Source: Rhodoplanes tepidamans
Lineage (GTDB): Bacteria; Pseudomonadota; Alphaproteobacteria; Rhizobiales; Xanthobacteraceae
Length of the DNA: 64,000 nucleotides
Reading direction: 5' to 3'
NCBI RefSeq assembly: GCF_030813915.1
Contig: NZ_JAUSUJ010000003.1
Coordinates: forward strand, 329,702 to 393,701
Positions 1-8,619 of this stretch are shown piece by piece (within the stretch, counting starts at the first letter, position 1; every line of letters begins with the position of its first letter). The translations under genes and the position numbers were made by a program. The notes under the pieces are model-generated. The model was not told the origin of the DNA. It made no database searches and saw only the letters and a program-made list of their open reading frames with translations.

Positions 1-849
1 CACCGGATGGCCGCGGGCCGCGAGACGCGCCCGCACCTTCAGGCAGTAGTCGACCGAGCGGTAGGAGAAGCGCCGCTCGCCGTGGCCGGCCCGATACTTC
101 ATCACGGCCGTGCAGAGATCGCCGCCGGCGAGGCTCCACGCCTGCGCCAGATACCGCACGCCGTAATGGATGTTGATCTCCGGCACCGCGAGCTGCTCGA
201 GCGTTCCGGTGAATCCCATCATGCGCGCCGTCGAGGGCAGCACCTGCATCAGGCCGATCTCGCCGACGGCACCGACGGTGCGCGGGTTGTAGCTGCTCTC
301 GACGCCCATCACGGCCTCGGCCACCTCGGCCGGCATCCCGGCGAGACGCGCCTCTGCCTCGATCAGCGGACGATAAATGCCGGCGCCGACGCCGTAGCCC
401 GCCAGCGACAGGCGCAGCCGCACCCGCCCGTAGACCGAGGACGGCGGCTCGTCCGCCGACGCCGCAGCGTCGACCCGGGCGATGCTCGCCAGGATCGTGT
501 CCGCGCTGATCAGCCCGTCCGCCGCCTCCGGCTCCTCGGCACGCGCCGCCGGGTTTTCGAGCGACGCCGTGTCGCCGGGAGCCGCCGTGTCGCCGGGGAC
601 CGTCGCCCCGTCGGCGGTCCCGGGGTCCGGCACGCTGCCGGACGGGACCGTCTCGTCTCCCCGCGGGTCCACCGGATTCGCGGCGACGGCCGGCACTGCC
701 TCGTTCGGAACCGCCTCGTTCGGCAGCGAGGTTCCGCCGGCCCGGCCGGGGATCCCGATCGCCGAGCCGACCAGCGCGACGCCGACCAGCGCGATGCCGA
801 GCAGGACAGCCGGCACGGCCGAGCGGCGGAGCCGTCGCGTGTGCATCAT
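1..849 (-). CDS. Lytic transglycosylase, SLT domain (partial, runs off window edge)
   Basis: Periplasmic murein lytic transglycosylase (GH23/SLT fold), predicted to cleave the MurNAc-GlcNAc bond. From the ATG at 849 there are 283 codons without a stop before the edge, so the C-terminus is missing. Residues 8-35 form a hydrophobic signal or anchor segment and residues 40-135 are a low-complexity Pro/Ala/Glu linker. The SLT core begins near residue 155, with catalytic Glu184 in GVESSYNPRT, the GLMQ motif at 199-202, and PEINIHYGVRYLA near 223-235. The usual AYNAG motif is replaced by KYRAGHG at 251-257. It is the last visible gene of the long minus-strand TPS operon, so a role in opening peptidoglycan for the secretion machinery is a reasonable inference. 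A second ATG at 846 is possible. Confidence 0.85.
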   Translation of the reverse strand, partial: MMHTRRLRRSAVPAVLLGIALVGVALVGSAIGIPGRAGGTSLPNEAVPNEAVPAVAANPVDPRGDETVPSGSVPDPGTADGATVPGDTAAPGDTASLENPAARAEEPEAADGLISADTILASIARVDAAASADEPPSSVYGRVRLRLSLAGYGVGAGIYRPLIEAEARLAGMPAEVAEAVMGVESSYNPRTVGAVGEIGLMQVLPSTARMMGFTGTLEQLAVPEINIHYGVRYLAQAWSLAGGDLCTAVMKYRAGHGERRFSYRSVDYCLKVRARLAARGHPV

Positions 850-901
850 CGTCGTCCCCCGCCGCGGCGGCCGCAGCCGCCGTCCCGTTCGGCTGCTCGT
901 C

Positions 902-1282
902 TCAGCGCATCGGTGTCGAAAAGGTCGTGGTCGGCCGGAACGGCACCACGGACCGGCCGAAGTTCGGGCCATATTGCTGCTGCACGGCCGGAAGGTTCAC
1001 GATTCCCTTCTGCAGGTCGGTCGAGCCGGGCCCGATCGGCGGCGTATTGAGGGTCGGGTTGACGCGGTCGACCTCTCTCTTGAAGTGCAGATTGAAGCAG
1101 TCGAGCGACTTCTCGTTGCCGATCTGCACCTCGATGCAGCGCTTCATCGCCTCCGACAACTGCGCCGCCGCCGGCGTGGCTGCCGCGACGACCGCGATCG
1201 GGATCGCGATCATCACCGAGGTCGCGACCGTGAGCGCCGCCGCGGCGTGCGCCCCGTGCCTGGATCCCGCTCGCTCTGCCAC
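902..1282 (-). CDS. Small secreted protein of unknown function
   Basis: A 126-residue protein that I do not recognise. The GTG start at 1282 is chosen because AGGAGG lies five bases upstream; longer upstream starts lack such a site and run into the preceding gene. Residues 12-36 form a signal peptide ending in an AAATPAAAQ-like cleavage region. The mature part of about 90 residues contains two Cys in a KRC-IEVQIG and DCFNLHFKR context, then a Pro/Asn/Gly-rich tail without clear domain structure. It lies 47 bp downstream of the YbjN-like gene and 52 bp upstream of the transglycosylase, in the same orientation, so it is probably co-transcribed with them. The product is probably periplasmic or envelope-associated. 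Confidence 0.6.
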   Translation of the reverse strand: MAERAGSRHGAHAAAALTVATSVMIAIPIAVVAAATPAAAQLSEAMKRCIEVQIGNEKSLDCFNLHFKREVDRVNPTLNTPPIGPGSTDLQKGIVNLPAVQQQYGPNFGRSVVPFRPTTTFSTPMR

Positions 1283-1329
1283 GACAGCCTCCTCTGCAGA
1301 TCGACTCGCGCCGGGAAAACGCCCGGCGG

Positions 1330-1833
1330 CTAGGCCGCCGGCGCCGCCGCCTCGGCCACCGTCGCGGCGGCCGGACGGGTCGATGGGGCCCGGGACGTGA
1401 CGCGTGCGATCTCGGTACGGAGGAAGCTCGGAAGATCCTGGACGAGCCGATCCCACAGCGTGAACTGCGTCGCGACATGGGCCGGCAGCACGCCGCCGGC
1501 GACCGAGACGTCCTGGGTGAGCACCAGCATGTCGCCGTGACGCAGCATCCGGGCGTAGCGCCGCGAGTCGTTCCAGGCGTTCACCACCACGAAGCTCAGC
1601 TCGCCCTCCACTTTCAAGGCGGCGACGCAACGGACATCGAGATAGCGGCCGGCGCCCGCCGGGGCCGGGCTGCCGCCCTGGATCTCGAAGGCGAGACCGC
1701 CGGTGGCGGAGCGCAGGACCTCGCGGCCGGAGGGCTCGGTCACGCGCTCGACCCGATAGCCCTGCTGTTGCAGGAGCTCGGTCAAGCGGTCGAAGTCGAT
1801 GTCGAGGAACGGGACGTTCGGATCGATGGCCAT
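1330..1833 (-). CDS. YbjN-like (putative sensory transduction regulator) protein
   Basis: A 167-residue cytosolic protein resembling the YbjN family, whose molecular function is poorly defined; members are often annotated as sensory transduction regulators and have a fold related to type III secretion chaperones. What is visible is an N-terminal LTELLQQQGYRVERV helix, a central beta-rich segment, and a C-terminal stretch with NDSRRYARML, GDMLVLTQDV and a terminal helix ending FLRTEI, followed by an Ala-rich tail. The start is uncertain: ATG at 1833 fits the family better, while a GTG at 1896 would overlap the stop of the PpiC gene as GTGA and add 21 residues. Its presence in a TPS operon suggests a chaperone-like role, which is an inference. 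Confidence 0.6.
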   Translation of the reverse strand: MAIDPNVPFLDIDFDRLTELLQQQGYRVERVTEPSGREVLRSATGGLAFEIQGGSPAPAGAGRYLDVRCVAALKVEGELSFVVVNAWNDSRRYARMLRHGDMLVLTQDVSVAGGVLPAHVATQFTLWDRLVQDLPSFLRTEIARVTSRAPSTRPAAATVAEAAAPAA

Positions 1834-1892
1834 GGGTCGGAATTCACTCGTTGTCACGGACAGAATGGATGGATCGCCGGCATCGACCGGCG

Positions 1893-2927
1893 TCACGGCT
1901 TGGCGGACTTGCCGTCCTCGAGCGCCTTGGAGAGGGCGAACTCGTTGACGACCGGCGGCGTGCGCCGCAGGAGCTCGGCCATGTAGGCCCGTCGCATCTG
2001 CGTGGCCCGCTCCTCGCGCAGCCGTCCGGCGAGCTGGTCGCGGACCTCGTCGTAAGGCCGCGTCGCGGCCGCCCGCGTGTCGACCAGCTTGAGGATGTGC
2101 CAGCCGTCGTCGAGCTGGACCGGATCGGCCACGCCGTTCTTGGCCAGGCCGAGCAGGATGGCGCGCAGCTCCGGGCGGATCTGCGACTCGGACACCCAGC
2201 CGATCTCGCCGCCGCGCTCGGCCGTCTGGCGCGAGTCGCTGAGGTCACGCGCGACCGCGCCGAAGTCGGCACCCGGCTGCTTCAGCTTCGCCTCGATCTC
2301 GGCGAGCTTCTTGCGGGCGGCGTCGAGCGTCGGCTTGTCGGCGTCGCGGGCGCCCGCCACGAAGATCTGGGCGACCTGGAAGGACCGCGGCACCACCAGG
2401 GCCGTCCGGTTCGCCTCGTAGGCGGCCCGGATGTCGGCCTCCGGCGGATAGTCCGCCGGCACCTTGGCGACGGAGGCGAGATAGGTCTCGGCGATCGCCG
2501 CCTCGCGGACCTTGCGGAGATGCTCGGCGACGGCCGGGGTCTGATCCCACTTCTTGTCCAGCGCCTCCTTGAGCAGCATCCGGGTCGCCAGCATGGAGCG
2601 GACCGCCTGCCCGAGCCGCGACGGATCGGCGTCGAGCGCCGCCCGTTCGCGCTCGCCCAACCCCGCCACCAGGGCTCGAACCTCGTCCGCCTTCACGTCG
2701 ATCGATCCGATCCGCGCGACGACGTCCGCCGCGGGTGCCGCGGGCGCCGCGCGGGCGGCCGGCGCGGCGGCAGGCCTCGCCGCCGGCGCCGCCGCCGTGG
2801 CGGCGGGCCTGGGGTTCGGCCGGGCGGCCGGCACCGTGGCCTGGGCCAGCGCCACCGAACCGGACAGGACCATCGTCAAGGCCGTGAGGACACCTGCGCG
2901 AACGCGATACGAGACGAGCGACGTCAT
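1893..2927 (-). CDS. PpiC-type peptidyl-prolyl cis-trans isomerase (parvulin/SurA-like)
   Basis: A periplasmic folding catalyst of 344 residues. A signal peptide occupies residues 1-29 (cleavage near SVALAQA), followed by a Pro/Ala-rich linker to about residue 60 and a SurA-like N-terminal helical region (residues 60-175). The parvulin domain spans about 180-285, with FQVAQIFVAG, GGEIGWV and the terminal DDGWHILKLVD strand. The ATG at 2927 overlaps the TGA of the preceding coiled-coil gene as ATGA, indicating translational coupling. Placed downstream of tpsB and a porin gene, it is a plausible chaperone for the TpsA exoprotein or the outer-membrane barrels of the operon. A PpiC-type gene is, as I recall, also found near the PUMA3 pdt/exb genes of P. 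aeruginosa. Confidence 0.85.
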   Translation of the reverse strand: MTSLVSYRVRAGVLTALTMVLSGSVALAQATVPAARPNPRPAATAAAPAARPAAAPAARAAPAAPAADVVARIGSIDVKADEVRALVAGLGERERAALDADPSRLGQAVRSMLATRMLLKEALDKKWDQTPAVAEHLRKVREAAIAETYLASVAKVPADYPPEADIRAAYEANRTALVVPRSFQVAQIFVAGARDADKPTLDAARKKLAEIEAKLKQPGADFGAVARDLSDSRQTAERGGEIGWVSESQIRPELRAILLGLAKNGVADPVQLDDGWHILKLVDTRAAATRPYDEVRDQLAGRLREERATQMRRAYMAELLRRTPPVVNEFALSKALEDGKSAKP

Positions 2928-3514
2928 GGAGCGACCTTCTGTTCACGGATTTTGCCGCCGTAATCCTGCAGCAGGTTTTGGACATCCACGCGACGGAGGC
3001 CGAACATCGGTTCCCGCCCGCCGACGATGTCGCCGATGGTGACGCCCTCGTAGGCCCTCATCAGCTCCTGGCCGATCTTGACCAGCTCCTTGTTCTTCCC
3101 CTCGCAGCTCTTCGCCCGGACCTTGCACGCGTTGGATTCGCCCTCGAACTTGGCGCGCTCGGCGTCCTTGGTGCGGGCCACCGTGGCGGCCTCGGCATAG
3201 GCGGACTTCCAGCGCTCGAGCACCTCGTTGCGTTCCTCGAGCTTCTGGTTGAACGTCTCGACTGCCGTGCGGTGGGCCACCTCCACCTCCTTGAGCTGAC
3301 CCTTGAGCTGGTCGACCTGGCCCTGCAGCGCGGTGCGGGCGCGATCCGCCTCGGCGAGGCGGGCCTGGAGCTGGGTGCGCTGGTCCTCCAGCATCCGGGT
3401 CTGCGCCGTGGCGCTGCGCAGCGCCTCGCGCAGCCGGTCGGTTTCGGATTGGGCCTGCGCCGGGCCGGCGAACGCCAGCGCCGCGACGGCGGAGATGAGA
3501 ACGAGCCGGACCAT
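2924..3514 (-). CDS. Periplasmic coiled-coil protein, function unknown
   Basis: A 196-residue exported protein. Residues 1-22 are a signal peptide (FAGPAQAQ cleavage region). Residues 23-130 are a continuous charged coiled coil rich in Glu, Arg, Gln and Ala. Two Cys lie in a SNACKVRAKSCEG stretch near residues 133-142, and the protein ends in a globular tail containing GVTIGDIVGGREPMFG and NLLQDYGGKIREQ. It begins just after the porin stop and overlaps the PpiC start (ATGA), so it is part of the envelope operon. Long periplasmic coiled coils often bridge envelope layers or act as adaptors, but no family assignment is possible by eye. The ATG at 3514 directly precedes the signal peptide. Confidence 0.75.
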   Translation of the reverse strand: MVRLVLISAVAALAFAGPAQAQSETDRLREALRSATAQTRMLEDQRTQLQARLAEADRARTALQGQVDQLKGQLKEVEVAHRTAVETFNQKLEERNEVLERWKSAYAEAATVARTKDAERAKFEGESNACKVRAKSCEGKNKELVKIGQELMRAYEGVTIGDIVGGREPMFGLRRVDVQNLLQDYGGKIREQKVAP

Positions 3515-3516
3515 GA

Positions 3517-5361
3517 TCAGAACTTCGCGTTGAGGTCGACCTGGAGGATGTCGACCGAAGCTGCCGGACCGGCGATCACGTTGGCGCTCATCCAGCGCAC
3601 CGTGGCCCAGACATTGGGGCTCAGGCCGAGGCTGGCGCCGACGAAATAGCCCTTGAGATTGGTGCCGCCGAGGCCGAAATCCGAGTCCGTGAAGGCGTCG
3701 ACGGTGGCGTCGGATTCGACGTACTTGTAGCCGACATGCGCCTGCCAGTCCCACAGCTGCTTGAGCGCCGGGTGGCCTACCGTCAGCCGGCCGTAGTAGC
3801 CGGTGTCGCCGCCCTCGTAGCCGCCCTCGACCGTCGTTCCGTCGCTGTAGGTGATGTTCGGGCCGCGATTGTTGACCGCCAGGGCCGCCACCTCGGCCTT
3901 GTCGAACGCCATGTTCTTCACGAACTCGCCTTCGAGCGTGATCCAGATCGGCGCGAAGATCTTGTTCTGGAGACGAGCGGAGACGACCAGCGGCCGGAAC
4001 TCGGTGGCGAGGCCGAAATACTGATAATTGTGACCGGCACCGCTGTTGTCGAGCTGATACTGCGCCAACGCGGCCAGATCCTGGCTGCGGAGCAGCATAT
4101 AGGTGTTTCCCTTCTGGGCGAACAGCGGACGGTAGAGGTCGGTGTCGCAGGCGATGCTGCTCTGAGTCGTGTCGCACAGGCTCGACAGACGGCCCTTGAC
4201 GCCGGTGAAGTTGTAGAAGGCGCCGCCGACCGTGAAGTCCCAGAACTCGGCGAAGCGCGTCGAGAAGCCGACCTGGGCGCCCTGCAGCCACTTGTCGTGA
4301 CTCTTGTACTTGTAGGGCTCGTCGTCGGCCTGCGAGCCGAGATTGATGCCGGCGTTGAGCGACGTGTTGTAGATCGGGAACACGCCGGCGTTCAGGAAGC
4401 CGGTGAAGTCCGGCACCAGGTCGCGCTTGAACTTGATCGCGCCGCCGTCGAAGCCGATATCCCGGTTCCACACCATGTCGCCGGCCGTGAAGAACGGATT
4501 GTCGAACCGGCCGATCACCCCCATGTACTCGTAGGCCGGCTGGTACTGGATGAAGGCGCGATCGAGCCACAGCGAGTACTTGCTGAAGTTGCTCCCCGAT
4601 CCCCCGAGCGTCTGGTTGGTCGACACCGGGGCACTGGAATCGCCGGTCGCGATCCGCATTCCGGCCGTGAACCCATTGGTGAGGTCGGCGTCGAAGCCGA
4701 GCCGTGCCCGCAGCCGCAGGCGGTTGCGATCCTCGGTCACGTTGTAGGTCGGATACCAGGCCTCCGACCAGCCGTAGTCGTAGGGATTTCCGGTGTTGAT
4801 GGAATTGAAGTCGTAAGCGTAGTCCTGCAGGTTTCCCTTGGGAAAGAACTGGTTCTCGTAGCGCACCCGCATGTCGCCGTAGAAGCGCATGCGCGAGGCC
4901 CATTCGGGATAGGTGCCGGGGGACGCCCAGCCTTCCGCCTTCGCCTTGGCGAACACCTCCTGCCGGAGCTCCTCGCGCAGCTGGCGCTTGACCACCTCGG
5001 GGACGTGGCTGACCCGCTTGGTGCCGGGCGGCGACGCGGCGGCGGCCGCCGCGGCCGCCGTCTTGGCGGCCTCCTCGGCTCGAGCCGAAGCCCCGCGCGC
5101 GGCCTCCTGGACCACATAGGATTCGTCCTGCGCCTGCTTGATCAGGAGCTCGCCTTCCTCCTCGGTGAACACGCCGCGCTTCACCAGGCGGTTGACCAGG
5201 TTGACCATCGCGTTCGGGCTCATCGCCTTCTCGGTGGAGACGGTCGGCCGCTTCGCCGCCGGCTTGGCGTCCTGGGCCACCGCGGGAGCGGCCACGCAGA
5301 TCGCGCCGATCGTCATCGCGAGCATCGACCGCCGCGCGCTCTCGTGTTTCGTCTGGAACAT
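3517..5361 (-). CDS. Putative outer-membrane porin (Porin_5-like)
   Basis: A 614-residue outer-membrane beta-barrel. A signal peptide at residues 1-30 ends in APAVAQ. It is followed by a periplasmic helical segment with LVNRLVKRGVFTEEEGELL, an Ala-rich coiled coil (about 80-110) and a helix containing VPEVVKRQLREELRQE. From about residue 145 the chain alternates in barrel fashion (MRFYGDMRVRYENQF, RNRLRLRARLGF) and ends in Phe (DLNAKF), the typical BAM signal. This matches the putative porin family seen beside ExbB/ExbD/TonB genes. An ATG at 5361 with a strong purine-rich upstream stretch (AAGGGGCGGGGG) is preferred to the in-frame GTG at 5364. Its place after tonB suggests energised or Tps-linked export or uptake, which is an inference. 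Confidence 0.8.
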   Translation of the reverse strand: MFQTKHESARRSMLAMTIGAICVAAPAVAQDAKPAAKRPTVSTEKAMSPNAMVNLVNRLVKRGVFTEEEGELLIKQAQDESYVVQEAARGASARAEEAAKTAAAAAAAASPPGTKRVSHVPEVVKRQLREELRQEVFAKAKAEGWASPGTYPEWASRMRFYGDMRVRYENQFFPKGNLQDYAYDFNSINTGNPYDYGWSEAWYPTYNVTEDRNRLRLRARLGFDADLTNGFTAGMRIATGDSSAPVSTNQTLGGSGSNFSKYSLWLDRAFIQYQPAYEYMGVIGRFDNPFFTAGDMVWNRDIGFDGGAIKFKRDLVPDFTGFLNAGVFPIYNTSLNAGINLGSQADDEPYKYKSHDKWLQGAQVGFSTRFAEFWDFTVGGAFYNFTGVKGRLSSLCDTTQSSIACDTDLYRPLFAQKGNTYMLLRSQDLAALAQYQLDNSGAGHNYQYFGLATEFRPLVVSARLQNKIFAPIWITLEGEFVKNMAFDKAEVAALAVNNRGPNITYSDGTTVEGGYEGGDTGYYGRLTVGHPALKQLWDWQAHVGYKYVESDATVDAFTDSDFGLGGTNLKGYFVGASLGLSPNVWATVRWMSANVIAGPAASVDILQVDLNAKF

Positions 5362-5437
5362 CACCCCCGCCCCTTCACTGCTTCGATCTGGTCATTCGCG
5401 CCGGTCGCCTGCGCGCCGGCGTCGTCGTATGTTCGGT

Positions 5438-6124
5438 TCATGTCGGTCGCCGCATGACGATGCGGGCCACCATCGGCATCGGCATGTTCGGCGGCGGCGG
5501 CTCGCGGAGAACCAGCCCGGAGAGAATCTCGTCGCGCACCGCGCTGTCGATTTCCGCATTGCCGCTCGACGAGCCCAGCACGATCCGGACGATCCGCCCG
5601 GTGCCGTCGACCCACACCCGCACCTGCATCTGGGCCACCGAGCTTCGCGTCTTCGGGTTGGCCATCAGGGCACGCTGAATCTGACTGGTGACGACGCCGT
5701 TGTACCAGGCGAACAGGCTGCCGCCGCCGCCGGCGGTGAGCGAGCGGCCGCCCTTCTTGGCCGCCATGTCGCCCGGACCGCTGGCGTCGACGTCGAGCGC
5801 CGGGGGGCCCGGCGGCTCGTCGCTCGCGGACTCGGCCGGCTTCTCGTCGATCGGCTTCTCGGCCGGCTTCTCCGGCTTGAACTCCGGCTCCGCCATCTTC
5901 GGCGCCTCGATCATCTTCTCCTCGGGCGGCGGCTGCACCTGAGGCGGAGGCGGTGGTGGCGGCAGCACGACCACGACGAACTCCTGGACACGTCGTGGCG
6001 GATCGGACTCCGATCCCTGCACCAGCACGATGCCGGCGGCGGCCAGCGCCAGGACGATCGCCGCCCCCCCGGCGGCGATCCCGAAGCGCCGCCTGCCGTC
6101 CCGCGAGTCGCGATTTGCGGTCAT
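5438..6124 (-). CDS. TonB-family energy transducer of the TPS operon
   Basis: A 228-residue TonB-like protein. One transmembrane helix at residues 14-36 is followed by a Pro-rich region with a run of seven prolines and Glu-Lys-Pro repeats (about 52-115), and a C-terminal TonB-type domain (about 140-228). The C-terminal domain ends in PPPPNMPMPMVARIVMR and includes QMQVRVWVDGTGRIVR. This ending closely resembles the C-termini of the two STN proteins at 13075-13908 and 27351-28055, more than that of the conventional TonB at 12350-13078. It starts 10 bp after exbD and is followed by the porin gene, so ExbB, ExbD and TonB form one energising complex expressed with TpsB. Confidence 0.88.
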   Translation of the reverse strand: MTANRDSRDGRRRFGIAAGGAAIVLALAAAGIVLVQGSESDPPRRVQEFVVVVLPPPPPPPQVQPPPEEKMIEAPKMAEPEFKPEKPAEKPIDEKPAESASDEPPGPPALDVDASGPGDMAAKKGGRSLTAGGGGSLFAWYNGVVTSQIQRALMANPKTRSSVAQMQVRVWVDGTGRIVRIVLGSSSGNAEIDSAVRDEILSGLVLREPPPPNMPMPMVARIVMRRPT

Positions 6125-6134
6125 GGTCGCCGTC

Positions 6135-6539
6135 TCACATCACGAGGGGCTTGGTCGCCAGGCCCACCTGGGTGATGCCGAGACGACCGAGCAGGTCGAG
6201 CACGTCCATCACGTTCTGGTACTGGGTCTGGCTGTCGCCCCGCAGGACCACGGGGAACTCGGGCGTCAGCGCCTTCTGCTGCACCAGCCGCTGCTCCAGC
6301 TCGGCCAGCGTGACCGGGATGGTGTCGAGGAAGATGCGGCCCTCGTTGGTCACCGTGATCGCCTTGGTGGTCTGCTGCGCCAGGCTGGGCGCCGCAGTCG
6401 CCTTCGGCAGGTTGACCTTCATGCCCTGCACGGTCGCGGTGGTCATGATGATGAAGATCACCAGGAGCACGTAGGCGAGATCCAACATCGGCGTGATGTT
6501 GATGTCGTCGTACGGCTTGGCTTGGCTCTGGATCTTCAT
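6135..6539 (-). CDS. exbD: ExbD/TolR biopolymer transport protein
   Basis: A 134-residue inner-membrane partner of ExbB that couples the proton motive force to TonB. A short cytosolic N-terminus ends in INITPMLDLAYVLL. The single transmembrane helix carries Asp20, the position of the essential protonatable residue of this family. The periplasmic domain (about 45-134) contains the usual NLPKA segment, the EGRIFLD strand and the LRGDSQTQYQNVMDVLDLL helix. Length is typical for ExbD/TolR. It lies 3 bp after the exbB stop and 10 bp before tonB, so the three are almost certainly co-translated. Confidence 0.93.
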   Translation of the reverse strand: MKIQSQAKPYDDINITPMLDLAYVLLVIFIIMTTATVQGMKVNLPKATAAPSLAQQTTKAITVTNEGRIFLDTIPVTLAELEQRLVQQKALTPEFPVVLRGDSQTQYQNVMDVLDLLGRLGITQVGLATKPLVM

Positions 6540-6542
6540 GGC

Positions 6543-8606
6543 TCACTCCGCCGCGATGGCGCGCGCATGATCGGCACCGTCGGCCCGATACGCCTCGCCC
6601 ATCTTCGTGACGTACTCGTCCACGAAGACCTGCATGTCGGCGTTCAGGTTCTGGATCTGGGTGATCAGGTAGTTGTAGCCGAACAGCGCCGGGATCGCGA
6701 CGACGAGGCCGGCGACGGTGGCGACCAGGGCCGCCGCGATGCCGGGCGCGATGGCGTTGATGTTGACGTCGCCGCTCGCCGCGATCGCCGCGAACGTGAT
6801 CATCACGCCGACCACGGTGCCGAGGAGGCCGAGGAACGGTCCGCCCGAGATGGCGATGGTGAGGATCACCATCAGCCGGCTGAGCCGCTGCGACTCACGC
6901 ACCAGCGTGGCGTCGAGCGTCGCCCGGATGGCGGCGAGCGAGGCGCCCTTGAGCTTACGCTTCTGCCCGTCGGTGAAGCGGTGCTTCAGCTCGGCGACAC
7001 CGACGTGATAGAGCCGGTAAAGCGAGGCGTTGCGCAGCATCTTGGCGTCGGACGGCTTGAACCGCCCGCCGAGGCTCGACACGTCGTCCGGATCGCCGTC
7101 GTCGATCGCCGTGATGTCGGCGGAGAGCTCCCGGAAGGCCGCCATGAAGCGGGCGTTCGCCTTGGCCTGCCGGGCCAGATAGGACGCCTTGTCGATCATC
7201 ACGACCCAGCTGATCACCGCCATCACCCCGAGGAGCGCGATGACGACCCAGCCGTCGATCGTGACCGAGCGCAGGATCACGGCGAAGTAGCCGGTGAACC
7301 AGCTCGCCGTCTCCTCGTCGGGCGCGAAGCCGATCAGCTTGCCGACGTCGCCGCCCTGCCCGATCGCCTGCACCCGGACGAAGCCGGCGGGACGCGCCAC
7401 CTTGGCGATCTGCAGCTCGTCGATGTCGCCGGCGAAGGTCGACATGACGACCGGCACGGACACCGGCACTGGCGCGACCACCGGATCGACCGGCGTCGCC
7501 CCGGGCTCGGCCGAGGACGCCGGTGGGGTTGAAGCTCCGGCGCCCTCGGCCGCTGCACCGTCGACACCCGACGAGGGGGACACCTCGAGCGGTGCCGACG
7601 ATGGGGGCGGCGTCACCGGTCGCGCGCTGTCGCCGCCGACCGTCGCGGCCGCGCTCAGCGCAGGCGTGGCGGCGGCGAGCACGCCGTAGGGCTGACCGTC
7701 CAGCACCACCGACATCTGCGTCCCGCTCGACACCACGGCGATGTGGCGCCAGGCGTTGGGCGCGATCGGAGCCGCGGTCGCACTGCGGTCGGTGACGCCG
7801 TCGCGCGTCACCTCGACGAAGGGTGCTCCGTTGTCGAGACCGATCACCAGCGCGTTGCGGCCGTCGCGGCGCGCGTACAGGACCGCGTTGGGCTGCGGCG
7901 CCGCCATCTTCACCCAGGTGGACCAGGTGAACGGCGCGGCGTCGGCCAGCGCCAGCGAGGGATTGCCGGGCAGCGTCAGCGGCGTGCGGCCGTCGAGCCG
8001 CAGACCGGTGCCGATCATCGCCCCGTCGGCCGGCTGGCCGGCGCTCTGGGCGTGGTTCGCCCAGGGCGAGGAGTCCTGCGCCGGCGTGCCGCGCTCGCCG
8101 AAGTGATAGACCAGCACGGAATCGGGATCGTAGGTCGTCTTGGCGTCGGCGACCGAGACCGCCTTCTTGTTCCCGTAGTAGAGCCACAGGTCGCTCTTGG
8201 CGCCCGGCGCCACGTTCGGCACCTGCACCCAGACCAGCGCCTCGCCGAGCAGCGAGTCGTATTTCTCGACGTGATGCTTGAGCGGCGTCTTGTCGTCGCC
8301 GGCGACGAAGCGCAGATCCGCCCCGTCCTCCTTGGCGACGGCGAAGCGGAAGTTGCCCACGTGCAGCCGCACCAGGACCGGAACCGTGCCGACCGGCTCG
8401 ACGACGTTGGCGCCGGAGGGACTGGTGTCGAGCGTGATCTTCTTGCGCATCGACCATTCGTCGTTCCACCACGCCTGTGCGGCGCCGGCAGGCCAGAGCG
8501 CCGCCGCCGCGAGCCCGATCGCCAGAGCCATGGCGACGCTGCGGAAGGCGTGACACGAGGCCGCTCCGGGCCGGCGCCGCACGCGTGATACAAGGCCGAG
8601 AGTCAT
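6543..8606 (-). CDS. DUF2341-LamG-ExbB/TolQ fusion, proton channel subunit
   Basis: A 687-residue protein joining an exported sensory or binding part to a MotA/TolQ/ExbB channel. A signal peptide at residues 15-50 (ending near AAQAWW) is followed by a DUF2341 region (about 50-160; WWNDEWSMRKKITLD, VRLHVGNF, LWLYYGNK) and a LamG/concanavalin-like domain (about 170-315). About 60 Pro/Ser/Ala-rich residues (bases ~7440-7630) interrupt LamG, because the last strand (AGDIDELQIAKVARP) comes after the linker. Then come a transmembrane helix (TIDGWVVIALLGVMAVISWV) and the C-terminal channel helices (FLGLLGTVVGVMITF). Start 8606 follows a GAAGGGA-type site 13 bp after tpsB. The extracytoplasmic domain may bind glycan or surface ligand, which is an inference. 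Confidence 0.88.
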   Translation of the reverse strand: MTLGLVSRVRRRPGAASCHAFRSVAMALAIGLAAAALWPAGAAQAWWNDEWSMRKKITLDTSPSGANVVEPVGTVPVLVRLHVGNFRFAVAKEDGADLRFVAGDDKTPLKHHVEKYDSLLGEALVWVQVPNVAPGAKSDLWLYYGNKKAVSVADAKTTYDPDSVLVYHFGERGTPAQDSSPWANHAQSAGQPADGAMIGTGLRLDGRTPLTLPGNPSLALADAAPFTWSTWVKMAAPQPNAVLYARRDGRNALVIGLDNGAPFVEVTRDGVTDRSATAAPIAPNAWRHIAVVSSGTQMSVVLDGQPYGVLAAATPALSAAATVGGDSARPVTPPPSSAPLEVSPSSGVDGAAAEGAGASTPPASSAEPGATPVDPVVAPVPVSVPVVMSTFAGDIDELQIAKVARPAGFVRVQAIGQGGDVGKLIGFAPDEETASWFTGYFAVILRSVTIDGWVVIALLGVMAVISWVVMIDKASYLARQAKANARFMAAFRELSADITAIDDGDPDDVSSLGGRFKPSDAKMLRNASLYRLYHVGVAELKHRFTDGQKRKLKGASLAAIRATLDATLVRESQRLSRLMVILTIAISGGPFLGLLGTVVGVMITFAAIAASGDVNINAIAPGIAAALVATVAGLVVAIPALFGYNYLITQIQNLNADMQVFVDEYVTKMGEAYRADGADHARAIAAE

Positions 8607-8619
8607 CGAAGCGGTCCCT

